Below, piece by piece: positions 9,912 through 22,780 of a stretch of 64,000 bases of DNA. Below the pieces are notes generated by a model. The model searched no databases and was not told where the DNA came from. It saw only the letters and a program-made list of their open reading frames with translations. The translations under genes and the position numbers were made by a program. The DNA comes from Dasypus novemcinctus (taxonomy: Eukaryota > Chordata > Mammalia > Cingulata > Dasypodidae). The stretch's first letter is position 1. Each line of letters begins with the position of its first letter. The stretch lies in assembly GCF_030445035.2 (NCBI RefSeq), contig NC_080682.1, forward strand, positions 31,230,770 to 31,294,769. Reading direction: 5' to 3'.

Positions 9912-12395
9912 GTCACCACTATTCATGGGATTAGAAAAATAAATAAATAAAAATAAAACTCATTCTCCATTATAGATTCTAAAATTCATTTTCTGCTCTC
10001 TCCCAAAAAGAGAAATGATAATTAAGAAAGTTAGTTCTGGCAATAAAGAACAGCACATGCTTTTGTGAAGTTTAGGAGGAGGTCAGAAATAGTAGAATAC
10101 AGATGCACAATCAGTTTAATTAACAGATCACACTATATTGTTAAAAACATAAAGATCTGTAGAAGCCTGTAAGATTCTTTAAACTCATTTTCCACAATTT
10201 ATGGCTTGACATTAAATCATTAGAAAAAAGTTAATGTATTATTTAATTAAACTTATTGTTCCATGGGTTCAAATCTAATTTTCCTCATGAGTCCTTCAAA
10301 CAATTCTCCAAGCCTGGGATAATAGAAAATAATGTTTATAAAATAATATAAACTTCTCTATTGATATTTTGACATAAATAGTTAAGTCTTCTAATCCACC
10401 AGTTTTTGTTTTGTATTGGTATCTGTTGAAAGCTTTTATATTTTCTACTAGCAGTTTTCCTAAAACATTAGCTTGGTGATTTTGTTCACTATGCTCTTCA
10501 GTGTTGGTGATGGTTTAGGAAATTGATAATCTTAGGTATCTTCCAATAAATATAAGCCTTCTTGTAAATATAACTATATAGAGTTTAAAAGATATTTTTG
10601 ACAAATTAATTTTACTGTTTTTAATCTATTTCAAGAATTAATCATAGATGTTAATAGGACTTATTAACAAAAGTGTTCACTGATGCTTTGAAGCATCATT
10701 CATTACATTAAATCTTCAAAGTAAACTAAATGTTAAGTAAGAGGGAAATGGTCAAAACGATGGCACATATAAATAATGGAAAACTAAGTAGCTATTAAAA
10801 TGACATGTTTGAATAAATTTTAGTGACCTGAAAAATAACTGTGATACAATTGCAAGTTAAAAAAATAGTAAGCCTAATTGCACAGATAGAATATGAAGCT
10901 TGCATAATTAAGTTGTATTGTGTATTTAACCTTTATAATAGCTTTATCTTTCAAATGTAGGAAAAATCTCTAATTCAACTCCTTTACAATTCTCACTTCT
11001 TTCAGATATGGCTATATTTAATTACCCCTTTAAGGAGAAAAATGAAAACAAACATCCAGTCCTCCCCCAAATACCATTCACATCCATTCTCAAAAAAACA
11101 ATGATTTTTCCTAACTGACCCACCTGGGTGAATGACACTGCTTTCTTGTTTCTGAAGATGTTACATGGAAAATATTGCAGGCTTTATATATTTTTATGTG
11201 TCTCTGGGGTGCATGTTCATTAAGGTTTCTGAAGCATTCATTTCTCTCTTTGAGATAGCAAAAAAATTTCAGGGACATTATGCTGTATTGGGACAGGAAA
11301 AAATTGGTGATGTCTATTCAGTATAATCAGGTGGGAAGGGGAAAACTAACCAAACTTGAGAAATAGTATTTTCATACAATACAATCTCTTCCAGAATTCA
11401 CGAAGAGTTGCAAAGCATGGTATGCTGCATCTGAGCATTGCCTTTGTGAACCAGGGTTCATGTTGCCATTATGAAATATATAAACATATCTTACAATATT
11501 GCCTGTCCATATTCAAAAACTTTAACTTCCTGCAGGACATAGTGTATGAAGTCACAGCAGAGTTCCACAAATACCAAAAGGTGTGAGAGTGATAAGCTTT
11601 CTATACTTGGAATAATATTAATAATAAGAATAAGAATAGAAATAAAAGCTCACATTACTGAGTACTTCTTTCATGCTAAGTTTGTTCTAATACAAGAAAC
11701 TCTCTTCATCTTTATAAGAATAAATGAAATAGGTAGTTTTCTCATGTTCCCTTTATAAATGAGATGACTGAGGAACAGACAGATGCAAATTGCTTGGAAG
11801 CAAACAAGAAGTCACTGGTAGGAAGAGGCAACATGCTGTTTTCTGATTTGCACCACCTATATTACTACAGAAGAGCAGAGGGACAGAAGGGTGGTGTCCT
11901 AGGGGGCATTTTCAATACCAGAGGCCATTATATGGGAATGTGGCAAAGATCTCTTCTAGATATAGTCCTGTGATGACTCTATAATGTCTACCTAACCCAA
12001 TAGTATTCATACCACAGTTTATTAGCCCTGGAAATACTGAAAATTAAAGAATTTCATGGATAAAATTAATTACATGTGAATCCATGTTCAAATCCTTAAC
12101 AACATTATTTTTGTTCACATAAAATTAATCTGAGAATGCCCTTAGGTTGTTGAGTATTTTTGGTTCTCCTTTCTCACTTGTCACACTTTACTTTCTTCTT
12201 CTTTCACTGTACAAATCAAGATATTGCTCTTATCCTGTCACATACTTCTATGATGAATTTCCCCAAAAGAAAAACAAATAAAAAACTATAAATGAACAAA
12301 AGACACTTGAAGCATTGTTATCCTGAACTTTTATTAATCAAAACACCTTAAGTAATGGTATGACTTCTCATTTTTTCATGACTTTCTACCACTTA
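9912..12395. repeat. Duplication unit I, post-OR block (non-coding)
   Basis: No gene is seen. It is colinear with 51540-57990 in unit IV once later insertions are removed: 10255 with about 51860, 10577-10620 with 52529-52570, 10980-12260 with 56320-57990. It serves as the empty-site reference for the SINE at 52136, the L1 at 54041, the SINE at 57413 and provirus 2 at 58000. The open frames at 11356-11973 are not conserved and look fortuitous. Confidence 0.65.
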
Positions 12396-12802
12396 TTCTA
12401 TTGCAGTTTGAATCACATCCACCCCCCCCCCCAAAAAAAAAAAAAAGCATTTTTATGTCCTAACCACTGATTCTGGTTGGTAATCCATTGGCAGACAGGA
12501 CCTTTGATGAAATTATTAATTAATCAGTGGCCAAACTAAGTGAAGGTGCACTTAAATCCAGTATAGTTGAATTCTTCTTAAGCAAATTTATTGGAAAAGA
12601 AAAAAACAAACAGAAAAGACAAGGATTAAGGATTTCCAACAGCCTGCCTCCAGAATGCCACAGACTTTGGGGAGAGATCATTGCCTTGCTGGCATCTTGA
12701 TTTTTTACTTTTCCTAACCTCAAAACCATGTTCTAATAAACTCCAGTGGTTTAAGCCAACCCATCATTTGGAATTTGTTTAGCAGCGAGAAAGCTAAGCC
12801 AC
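12396..12802 (+). mobile_element. MaLR-type solo LTR
   Basis: It begins near ttgcagtttgaatcacatcc and ends near gtttagcagcgagaaagctaag. Its 3' part (cattgccttgctggcatcttg, aaaccatgttctaataaa, gtttaagccaaccca) matches the LTRs at 15921 and 42473. A C13/A14 homopolymer pair near the 5' end (about 12420-12446) interrupts it. No internal retroviral sequence is attached. Confidence 0.65.
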
Positions 12803-14305
12803 TTTCCATGGAAATGAATTGCAAAAGATACATATTTTAACCTACACGGTGACGTTTTGAAATCAAACATATAATACAGTGATGATAAGATTTAACAACC
12901 TTTTGTTTCCTTAGTGTACCACTAAATTATTGCCAAAGGATAAATTCCTACTAAAGAAGAGAGTCCCATGAGATCAAAACTATAGCATCTTTAAATATCA
13001 TTGTTTGCATTGATGACTTACATCATTTAGGCAATAAGCTCACAGCAGAGCTGCCTCTATTTATTTTTGGTTTAAGGAACTTTGTGGCCTTTTAAAATGT
13101 TAATTCAAATTAAAAAGGAATTTGAGTAGAATTGATTTCATGCTCATTATACATACATTGACTCATCTAAATGTGATATCCCATGCTTTTAACAAAAATG
13201 TACTTAAAGCACATAAGACAATAAAATTTTAATAATATACAATGTTCAATTAAATCAACATAAATTTCCAAAATTTTTATTGCATCGCTTATACAAGGTA
13301 CTCTTAATTATAAAAATAACAGATATCCGTAATTGTCATGTGATAAATTTTGGAAAAGTCTTTTATGGTATCTTCTCTAAAACTTAAGAAAGTGAGTGAT
13401 TCCAATGACTGCAAACAAGTCACTCTCAAACATATTTGCTAAATATAACAACTACTTAATATTTCTCACTCTTGCAGGAATCAGCTAGGTAGTGGTGTTA
13501 ATCTAGCCCAGTCTTGGTTGATCATGGCTTGGCTTTCTCATATAGGAGATGGTCAGTTGGCAGATTAGTGAGCCTTACTTACAAGTGAGGTTGTTAGCTA
13601 GTTGCCATCTAGTACAATGTTAGGTAAGGGCGGCAGCACTTTGAGTCTCTCAATTTATATTAGTTTAGGCCATGAATATTCACATAGCAGGTTTACAGGA
13701 TGACAAGACAGTGTACTAAGCCATGAGGCCTCTCAAATATTTGATACTGACACAATGTCATTTTCTATTAAGCAAAGCAAATTGCAAGAGTGCCTAAGAT
13801 CAATAAATGGAGATATAGAATCTGGCACTTGATGTGGAGAACCACAAAGTCATTTGGCAACAGGGTACAGAGAGATGTGGGGAATCTGGGCCATGCTTGT
13901 ACTACCTTAACTTAAAACTAGAAAATCTTTATGAAAGACATGTCATTTCTAAATGTTGGACAGCCAACAAAATTAAAAGACAAATTAGCTGAGTTTAATG
14001 AATTCTTAAAATTTACTTTTAGGAAAAATCAGTGTGAGAAATATACATATAACTTGGATGGAGTTGAAAGATTGAATGACATTATTATGACAAGTCAGTA
14101 TACAGTAGAGTTTCTATTCCTGTTTATTTTTAATATGGTGAACTTCTTTCAGGATTTGCATCAATTTAAAAATAGAAATAAAATTGATGCTAAACCCTAC
14201 TTACTTCTAGCATTGAGTGATTGTGATGGTTAAGTTCAAAAGAGGTGATATACAATAACTGAAGAAAAACTTATCTGACTTATGCATTCCAAATTTAAAA
14301 ACCTA
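12803..14305. other. Non-coding stretch, no gene recognised
   Basis: AT-rich. The part at about 13480-13900 has the less AT-rich, patchy character of an old interspersed repeat, but I cannot name the family. The 100-codon frame at 13931-14233 has no recognisable motif and no counterpart in the other units. Confidence 0.4.
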
Positions 14306-14565
14306 TTTATTTTTCTGACTATGTCATTGACAAACCTATTCCTCAGACTTTAGATTTAAGGATTAAAACATGGGGATCTCCATGTGTAAAATTCAGAGAT
14401 CACTTTGAGCTGTAGATTTTGAGTTTGGGTACACAATAGAGGAAAATGTTGGGACCATGGTAGATTATAAGAACAGTCAGGTGTGAGATACAGGTGAAGA
14501 AGGCTTTGTGGCACCCCACCCACTGGTTGAATGCATCTTCAGGCTGGTGACAACAATAAACATGT
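14306..14565 (-). pseudogene. Olfactory receptor fragment B (TM6-TM7, different subfamily)
   Basis: Read on the minus strand, three short frames give KAFFTCISHLTVLIIYHGPN, then IFLYCVPKLKIYS, then a degenerate SLRN-type C terminus from the antisense of cctattcctcagactttaga. This is the sixth helix to the start of the C-terminal tail of a class II OR. Several stops and frameshifts separate the pieces and the first five helices are missing. The YHGPNIFLYC wording differs from pseudogenes A, C and D, so it derives from another OR gene. Confidence 0.7.
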
Positions 14566-15920
14566 AAGAGTTCAAATGCTGATTGGTGTGCTCACCTCAT
14601 TAAATGTCCGTTTCCAGGCTCTGAAGTGGGAGATATGCTAAGATTCTTATATTTACTTTTACCCCTTGTGCTACCAGGATCCTTGAGAAAAATTTGCTGC
14701 CTTATATTCCAGAGCTCTCAAAGCAAGCAATTAACTTTAACTCTGTTTTCTGCTGTAATTAGTTTTTGGAAACCCTGAAGGAACAAACACAACAGAAGTT
14801 TTAGATACATTTTATATGACACTTAGATAATGGTTTAAAGGCCTTCCCCTGTCTCTGTGGTCTTCCCGCCGACTCCAAAGTTTATTGTATAATAAGGAAT
14901 CAAATCATAAGTCATCTTTTAATTTACTCAAAAATAGTTCTTAAGTGTATTCCATTATCCTAGTCTCTGCAAAGTATAACTGCCCACTTGGTGACACTAA
15001 CCACAATGGGAAGTGGGAAGATCAAGGCTTCTGGTCCCTCTGCTACTTAGTTATCTTCTGCCAAGGGTGTTAGAAATAAAGTATCTTTTCATGTACATCT
15101 AGGCTCAGACAACCAATGTTGAGAATTTATTTTCTCAGTGTCCCCAGAAAAAGCTACATCTCGGATTAAAACCAATATTATAAAAGTTTCTAATATTATT
15201 GCCAAGATTCTAGATCCCCGATAAACATATGGACTGTCTAATATTGACAGCATTATCTCATATTTGCTTAAAATTATCAGATAATTTTCATCAAGTCTTC
15301 CCCATTTCTGATTCCCTTAACTATTTATTTCCATCAAGCTCAGTTCTTTATTCTCTCTTACCACTCATATTTCCTTACATCATATTTCAATTACTTCACA
15401 TTCTTGCTATGTAATAGCTTCTAAGTTGGTCTTTCTGCTTATAAACCTATCCTCTAATATCTGCTCATCAATTACAATAACTATGAAGAAATTAACTTAC
15501 GTTTATATATTTGCTGGAAGATGCACAAAATAAATCTGAAAGGATACAATGGCAATTTTGTGGGTGACTGTGATAAAAGAACAGAAAGTGAACCATGTGA
15601 ATGCATTATCTATTCCAAAAGTAATTATTTTTAGTAAGTGATTACTACATTAACATACAAGTGAAATCTAACATAAGCAAATAATTCCCCATTCTGCAAA
15701 TATGACAGATTCCCAGCAACATAGGTACATGGTCAAGTTAAAAAACATGACATCCATGTGGTTTTTTAGAAGCCTTATTCCTCTTTAATTTTCTGTAAAA
15801 ATTATAGATGCATGAATTTCAAGAAACATATCTGTATATGTCATCTTAATTTTTTAGGACAGATATGACAAATACTATAAAATTGTTTGGCATAAACAAT
15901 TAGAATTTATTGTCTCATCT
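14566..15920. repeat. Duplication unit II, left spacer block (non-coding)
   Basis: It matches 28945-30235 (unit III) and 40525-42470 (unit IV). Examples are the run around 14610-14760 (ggctctgaagtgggagatatg to ttttctgctgtaatta) and the tail around 15240-15300 (cagcattatctcata). No gene is seen; the short open frame at 15229-15414 is not conserved. Confidence 0.65.
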
Positions 15921-16352
15921 TGTGATGGATAGAATTAGGTGTCCTAGTTTAGACTTGTACTTTTTCTTGGTCTGTATTTTGATGGGAGTGGACCCAGGTA
16001 AATAATATGTCTTCACAATGATACTTCAGTTAAGGGATGGTTAAACTGAAACAGATTAGACTTTAATTTGAACTACTGAAGTCTTACATAATCAGAATGA
16101 AATTCAGACAAAAATGAGAAAGCCATGGGGAGCAGTCAGAAGTTGAAGGTTAATGCAGTCTGGAAGGAAATGAAAAGACACATCCATGATTATTATCTTG
16201 TGATGGAAAAACTAAGGACCCACATTCACTGGCCACTAGACCCAGGCCATGTATTTCTGGAGAAAGGATCACATTGCTGATGCCTCATTTTTGGACTTCT
16301 TCTAGACTTAAAACCATGAGCCAATTTTGCTTTTCCATCAGGGAAACTAAAA
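15921..16352 (+). mobile_element. MaLR-type solo LTR, unit II
   Basis: It starts near tgtgatggatagaattaggtg and ends near gggaaactaaaacaca, with internal blocks aatgaaattcagaca, gagaaagccatggg and aaaccatgagccaatttt. It lies at the same unit position as 42473-42932 and the remnant at 3894-4023. It keeps the sequence actggccactag at about 16229, the site where provirus 1 sits in unit I. Confidence 0.7.
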
Positions 16353-16656
16353 CACATGATTTTGAAGGCTATAAGTCCAAATTAATGATATCCATAATTC
16401 TACATATTTGCACATTTGTGAAATTTTTCATTAGTTTGAGTGAATCACCCAACAAAAACTGTTGAAATGTAAACATAATAGAAATATAAAGTTAACAGCA
16501 TGGAAAAATTATTATCTAAGCTTAAGTGAAAAAAGTGTAATGGTATCTATAGTGAGAATGCAATTTTGTAAAAATGGTATCTGTAAGGAAAATGACTAGT
16601 AGCAAATGCACAGAAATTATAAGTGACACTGGTTGTGAGATACAAAGACAAAACAA

Positions 16657-17046
16657 GGAAGTGGACATGGCCCAATGGATAGGGCATCTGCCTACCACAT
16701 GGGAGGTCCCCGGTTCAAACCCAGGGCCTCCTTGACCTGTGTGGAGCTGGCCCATGCACAGTGCTGATGCGTGCAAGGAGTGCCCTGCCATGCAGGGGTG
16801 TCCCCCATGTAGGGGAGCCCCATGCACAAAGAGTGCGCCCAGTAAGGAGAGCCGCCCAGCATGAAAGAAAGTGCAGCCTGCCCAAGAATGGTGCCGCACA
16901 CATGGAGAGCTGACACAACAAGATGACACAACAAAAAGAAACACAGATTCCTGGTGTCACTGATAAGGACAAAAGCGGTCACAGAAGAACACACAGTGAA
17001 TGGACACAGAGAGAAGACAACTGGGGTGGGGGGGAGGGGAGAAAAA

Positions 17047-17093
<47 letters not shown>

Positions 17094-17096
17094 ACC
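16657..17096 (+). mobile_element. tRNA-derived SINE (DAS-like) with ATAA-repeat tail
   Basis: The head ggaagtggacatggcccaat carries an A-box-like segment, and cggttcaaacccagg is the B box. The body runs through accacatgggaggtc and gtggagctggccc, and the tail is an (AAAT/AAAT)n microsatellite at about 17042-17095. Flanks caaagacaaaacaa and accaaagaaagaacaaa may be an imperfect target duplication. The equivalent place in unit I (about 4305) lacks it, so it inserted after the duplication. Antisense frames of 85-140 codons over it are SINE shadows. Confidence 0.88.
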
Positions 17097-17326
17097 AAAG
17101 AAAGAACAAAAAATCCTCTGAATATGAGGTCTGATTCCTTCAGACTAACGTCATATTATTTGACAGTCAAAATTTCTGTTCATCATCCATTCTTACTTAT
17201 TTAGTAGACCACAGTGTGTTGTATTTATCTGTTCATATGCTTATATGGTTTTCTCACCACCTAGAGAGTGGGTTCCTAGAGATCACAAATTATTTATCTT
17301 TCACCTTTGTATTCTCCCCCATTTCT

Positions 17327-17554
17327 ATGTTTATCCAAGTTTGCATGTTATTAAGTTTTATTGAAACAGAACTCATAGCCTTAGTTTGTTCATCTCAAAC
17401 ATGAAACCACCGTAATGATTTTCACACTAGGAGTAAAAACATGTTCATCCAAGTTTGCATGTTATTAAGTTTTATTGAAACAGAACTCATAGCCTTAGTT
17501 TGTTCATCTCAAACATGAAACCACTGTAATGATTTTCACACTAGGAGTAAAAAC
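17327..17554. repeat. Two-copy tandem repeat, 114-bp period
   Basis: Copy 1 (17327-17440) and copy 2 (17441-17554) both run from atgttyatccaagtttgcat to ctaggagtaaaaac and differ at only about two positions. Units I and IV have this segment once. Confidence 0.9.
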
Positions 17555-18336
17555 ATGTTCATTGTTCAAGCCCTCATATTATTTGCTGCAGCTAGCTCTG
17601 AATTCCCAGTCTTATCTTTACTTCTAGTCTTCTGATCTTTCTTCCTTTCTTTACTGACTTATCATCTTTGATGTAAGAATTGAAAAGCATTCAGTCCTCT
17701 GGGGAACAATGAAAATTCACTTTATAATATAAAATAAGATATGGACTCAATTGATTTTCATTTTCCTGACAGATCTGTATTCATATAATTTTCAATTGAT
17801 CTTTAAGATATATTTTCACCTGTAATAACATCTGTGAGATTGTATCTATTTTGCATTTGAGAATAAAAATATCATTAATTATGTTTAATTTTAAAAGTTT
17901 ATTTATTATGCATATGTTAAATAATGTTGAATCTTATAAAATTTTAACTATGAAATAGAAATATTCCCAGAGAAGAAGGGTGAAAATTGAGACACAGTGA
18001 TGCTGACACTGGGACACAATGTCTCCATTTGTCTAATTAAAATACTCATGGGTGTTCTAAGGACTAATTAGAGTTTTTTGATGATGAATTGAGATTTATT
18101 CTTTCCAATGTTTTGTATTTCAGAATAAGTGTTATTGATGAAATTGTGACCACAAGGGTTTTGTGGATTTGTCTAAAATTGCATCTAGTCACACAGGAAA
18201 AACTTGTAATAGACTCTATAATCTTGTTGTTGTTTGTTTTGTATATTCTTCATCTAAATATTATTCATTATAGAGCAACAACAACAACAAAATAAAACAG
18301 ACAAGAAAAACTCCATTAAAACTGTTAATGATGTTC

Positions 18337-18669
18337 CAGGCATACCGTCAAGATATTGTGGATTTGGTTCCAGAATACTGTCGTGAAATGTCTACAATAA
18401 AGAGTCGCATGAATTTTTAGATTTCCTAGGGTGTATAAAACTATGTTTACACTATAGTCTATTAAGTGTGCAATAGCATTATGTGTAAAATACTATGTAT
18501 ATACCTTAATTAAAGTATGACACAGAGACATGAAGTGATCACATGCTGTTCAAAAAATGGCTCACATAAACTTGCTCAAGGCAAGGTTGTCATGAACCTT
18601 CAATTTATAAAAACAGCAATATTTGCAAAGCACAATAAAACAAAGTGCAATAAAGTGAGGTTGCCTGTA
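18337..18669. mobile_element. Short Tigger-like DNA transposon (unit II)
   Basis: The left end caggcataccgtcaagatat and right end gtgaggttgcctgta look like a terminal inverted repeat. Between them are tttacactatagtctattaa, gtgcaatagcattatg and gacacagagacatgaag, as in internally deleted Tigger1-type elements. It occupies the same unit position as 30790-31141 and 45812-46150, so it predates the duplications. The transposase gene is absent. Confidence 0.7.
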
Positions 18670-19855
18670 TTTTAGGAATTTAACATTGGTTTGCTTGAGG
18701 CCTATAATATTCTGAACACCACTAATTCCTACATTATATAAAGATGATTTTGATTATAATACAAAGAGCATTAAAGTGATTTCAAAAGAATTAAATAATT
18801 GATAGATTTCAGATTTCAAACATGATTCAAACTTCAGAAAATGAAACATTTTAACCCTGTATACTGTTTCTTCAGTTCTTGAACAAATTTTATATTGAAT
18901 ATTTAAGCTAATTTTAAAATTCTGAACATCAGTTTGTTAGTTATTGATTTTACTTTTCAAAAGCAAAATTTAGTCCTAGATGAACATATGCTGATATGGA
19001 TGAGTTCATTGATTCCTTGGAATGTGGATACTAAATAATATGAACTCTTATGGGAAAACAACTACAAGGAACTCAACAAATGTTCCCATAGAAGGTGATG
19101 TTTAATGCATTTCTAGTTTATAAATGCCCTTCCTTAACTGACAACTATTATACCCATCCAGAGGCACAGGACAGTTCTGTCCTTTTAACAATATGTCAAG
19201 AACTAATAGAAGATAGCAGGTATATGTTATTGCCCAACATAATACCAATATATGTCATGGTTCAGTTAGAGTAAGTTTTGTTCGTTAAGTGTTAAATGGC
19301 TTTACAATTAATATAATAAACTTTATATTTTCAAAAGTAAAAAAATTCAAAATAATATGTAAAATAGCACAAGATTTATTATCACAGTTTTTATTTAATT
19401 TGCCAAAAATGGAATATAAAAACAAAAAAGTAAACTATACATGAAGAAGCAAGCCTGATATGTAACATTAAATAATATATACTAAACTGTGGTGATTTTC
19501 AAGTATATTCCTTAAGATTTAATGTGCTTAAATATAAGATATCTTGTGAATCACTATGAAAACAGTAGTACCTCACAGAAATAAGTTCAAATGCTTGAAC
19601 AGAATTTTCACAGAAAATAATATATCTTTGAAAATGAAATGCTTTCATTTGTTGAATTTTTCTCTTTTTTTTCTTCTGTCCCTGATTTATTCTGATAGAT
19701 CACCTACCATATTTAGGTCATCTAGTCTCTGGGAGAAAATCAACAATAAAAAGTTCTCTAAAGCTCTGCTATAGCCCAAAAACTTTATTATAGGTAAATT
19801 GTTCCTTTTCATAATTTTTGTTTTTCCTTAATTTTTTCTTCTTTATTTTCTTTTA

Positions 19856-22780
19856 AATGTTACATTAAAAGATATGAAGTCCCCATATACTCCCCAAACC
19901 CCTACCCCACTCCTCCCACATTAACAACCTCTTCCATTATCATGGCATATGCCCTGTACTTGGTGAATACATTTTAGAACACTGCTGCACCACATGGACA
20001 GTGGTCTACATTGTAGTCTACACTCTCCCCCATTCCACCCAGTGGGCCATAGCAAGACACACAATGCCCAGCATCTGTCCTTGCAGTACCACCCAGGACA
20101 ACTCTAAATCCTGAAAATGCACCCACATCATATCTCTTCTTCCCTCTCCCTACCATCAGCAGCTACTGTGGCCACTTTCTCCACATCAATATTACAATTT
20201 CTTCCTTTACTAATCACAACAGTTTCTAAGCAGAACCCCAGTAAGTCCACTCTAATCCATAATCTATTCCTCCATCCTGTGGACTTGGGATGGCTATGTC
20301 CAGTTCCCCTCTACATCATTAGATTCCACATGGATGATGGATGCAATTCTTCTGTCTGCAATTGTAGGCACCCTTGGCTCCCTGGTGTGGTGATTGATCT
20401 TCTTCACCTAACTGTTAGCTGGCCAGGCTAAGTCCAATAAACCAGAGCTCAGGGCCTGGCTGTCACATGGACAGTCTGGAGATTCAAGTCCCCTGAGTAT
20501 ACACCAACCCAAACACCAATCACAGGTCCAGTAAAAGGAACAGAAGAGACATGTAGAAAGGTCATATCTGAGTCCAACTCTATCACACTCAGGAAAACAA
20601 ATTCCAAAGTAGGGCCAACTGACATGGCCCTGAACACAGAGCCATCTGCTATGACCATAGACCCTGTGGGTCTCCGTAGACCTCAGGAGAACCAGTACCT
20701 GGGTTTCTATCTACTTTGGCTGTCGCTGGTACCCTGCTGAGGCATGTGTAAGCATCACCCCTCTGATGACTGCCTGACTCTTTTTTGGAGACTCATAGCC
20801 ATATAAAGTCTTTTGTCCTTTCCATTTCCCCCTTTTATTCAAGGTCAAAAGGCCATTTTTAACACCTGGTTTTACATGTAGGCTGAGATATCCTGCCAGT
20901 CTGAGTTGACCATTTTATTCAAGGCCTTGTTCTAGTTACATCATCAGCTGGTGCTTGGTAGTAATCCCTCGGCACCAGGGAGGCTCATCCCCAGGAGTCA
21001 TGTCCCATGCTGGGGGTAAGGTAATGCATTTACATGTTGAGTTTGGCTTAGAGAGTGGCCACAATTGAGCAATATGGAGGCTCTCAGGAGGTAACTCTTA
21101 GGCACCCTGCAGCTCTAGGCCTCGTTCGTATTTCAGGCATACAGGCTCATAATCAGAGCCACTGGGATCAAGGGCTCATTGTTAGACCATCCATCTTTAT
21201 TGGTCTTTGCCATTGCACTTGGGGGATTTTTGCTGTTCCATTGGGGGATATAATAGAGCTCCCCTTGCTAGGAACTCAGCACTCTCTCAGTTGTTTTTAA
21301 CTGAAGCCACTATGAAAATATCCAAACATTTTTATGTACCCTGTATACATGTCCTAGAGAACCCCCTCCCAACCATGTGGCCCCTATCAATAACACCCCA
21401 TACCAGATTTCCTCCCTGCCATAGTTGAACCGCTCTGTAGTCCAAAACTTTAAAAAGGAAGTCTAATATATGGCCAGGTTCCATTAATAGTAAAATGGAA
21501 TATAGTGATGGGTTTAAAGGTTAGAAATAGAATGCATAGTGATTTATAAAAATTAAATAAAGGAAAAATAAATTGAGATATCAAAAAATGAAAAAAAGAA
21601 AAAGCTTTGTTTTTGACATTTTGCCTTTCATCACTGGTATAGGTGTTGCCATGTATGTACAGGGTAAGGCAATTTCTTCCATTTCTTGCTCAATGTCTAC
21701 ATCCTTTCTTTTTTCTTTTTTTCTAATTATTAAGTTTTTCTTCACATAAGTTTTAGATCACAGTAATTCACATATACAATATATGGTACTCACATATATC
21801 CAACATCAATCCCTTTATCCCTTCCCCAACAATGATCTTTTTACATGTTCATATTATATTTGCCACAGCTGATGTACAGGTATTGAAACAATAGCTTTCA
21901 AACATGGTTCCATTTGGGTTTACATTATGGTTTGTATTTTAGACTATACAATTTTCTGAATTATTAGTTATCCTACTTTTTACATATGGTTTTACATTTA
22001 GGTTATAGATTTTAATACATTTTTTGGTGTAGTTTAACATGTCCTATATCCATTATTGCATGATCTTGTGTAACACTTCTATTGTCCCACAGTTACAAAG
22101 ATTCCATCGATTCAACACATCTTTCACCCTCTCCTCAGGGCCCACCATGATGGTCAAACTTCATTCCTTGAAGGATCATATTCAGGGATACTTGCATCAA
22201 TATTGAGGGCTTGACATACTCGACTGCCCTAACCCATTGGGAGACACCAATTACATCAAGAGATACAATTCCCTCTGTTTGAGAACATCAGTCCTCCCAA
22301 GGATGTGGATATACCTTCACTCTCATTGTATGGGTCTCCACCCAATGATATAACCCACTATGACAAAATGAGCACTTACACAATCCCTGGAAGCTTGCCC
22401 TCTGTCAGATGCCCCCTTTTAAGCATCTTAAACAGGCAACCTTCCATATTATATTTTCTAAAGAGTTTTCTCTACATTATAATTTCAACCACATACCTGA
22501 CAATCTCCTATATTCAAATGTTCTCCCCACCCTCCCCCCAGTTTCTTAGGCCATCTGACCCATCCTCCCATCCCTAGCCCCCCTCAAACCCATAAAACCC
22601 CACCCAAAGATATCCCTATGCCCCGATTTTATCCCTTCCCTGTACAAATACTTATGTCCAGCTTATCGTAGATTTCACCCATGTAGGTGTCAGCTTGCAA
22701 CCTTCCTCTAACCCCAAACTTCCTTTAAGTTTATCATCCAGTCTAGCTCTCTGAGACAGCATGGTTTACTTATTTCATAT
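19856..22780 (-). other. L1 3' UTR (long)
   Basis: Non-coding. Segments of this region recur in both orientations elsewhere in the window (32545-33575, 38825-40170, 44075-45475, 46795-47555, 54041-56287), which shows it is the 3' end of an abundant L1 family. The open frames at 20117-21428 and 22305-22577 are fortuitous. Confidence 0.75.

Larger units (their letters stand above)
16353..19799. repeat. Duplication unit II, spacer block (non-coding)
   Basis: Colinear with 4024-6350, 30240-32530 and 42933-48130, apart from the SINE, the tandem repeat and the transposon listed separately. No gene is seen. Confidence 0.7.

Noticed and set aside
13931-14233. 100-codon frame considered as a small gene
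   Set aside because: No recognisable motif and no conserved counterpart in the duplicated units.
16657-16740. tRNA-like head considered as a functional tRNA gene
   Set aside because: It is continuous with a SINE body and tail and repeated at several places; the cloverleaf is degenerate.
17042-17096. AT-rich short-period repeat considered as an independent microsatellite locus
   Set aside because: It is the tail of the SINE starting at 16657.
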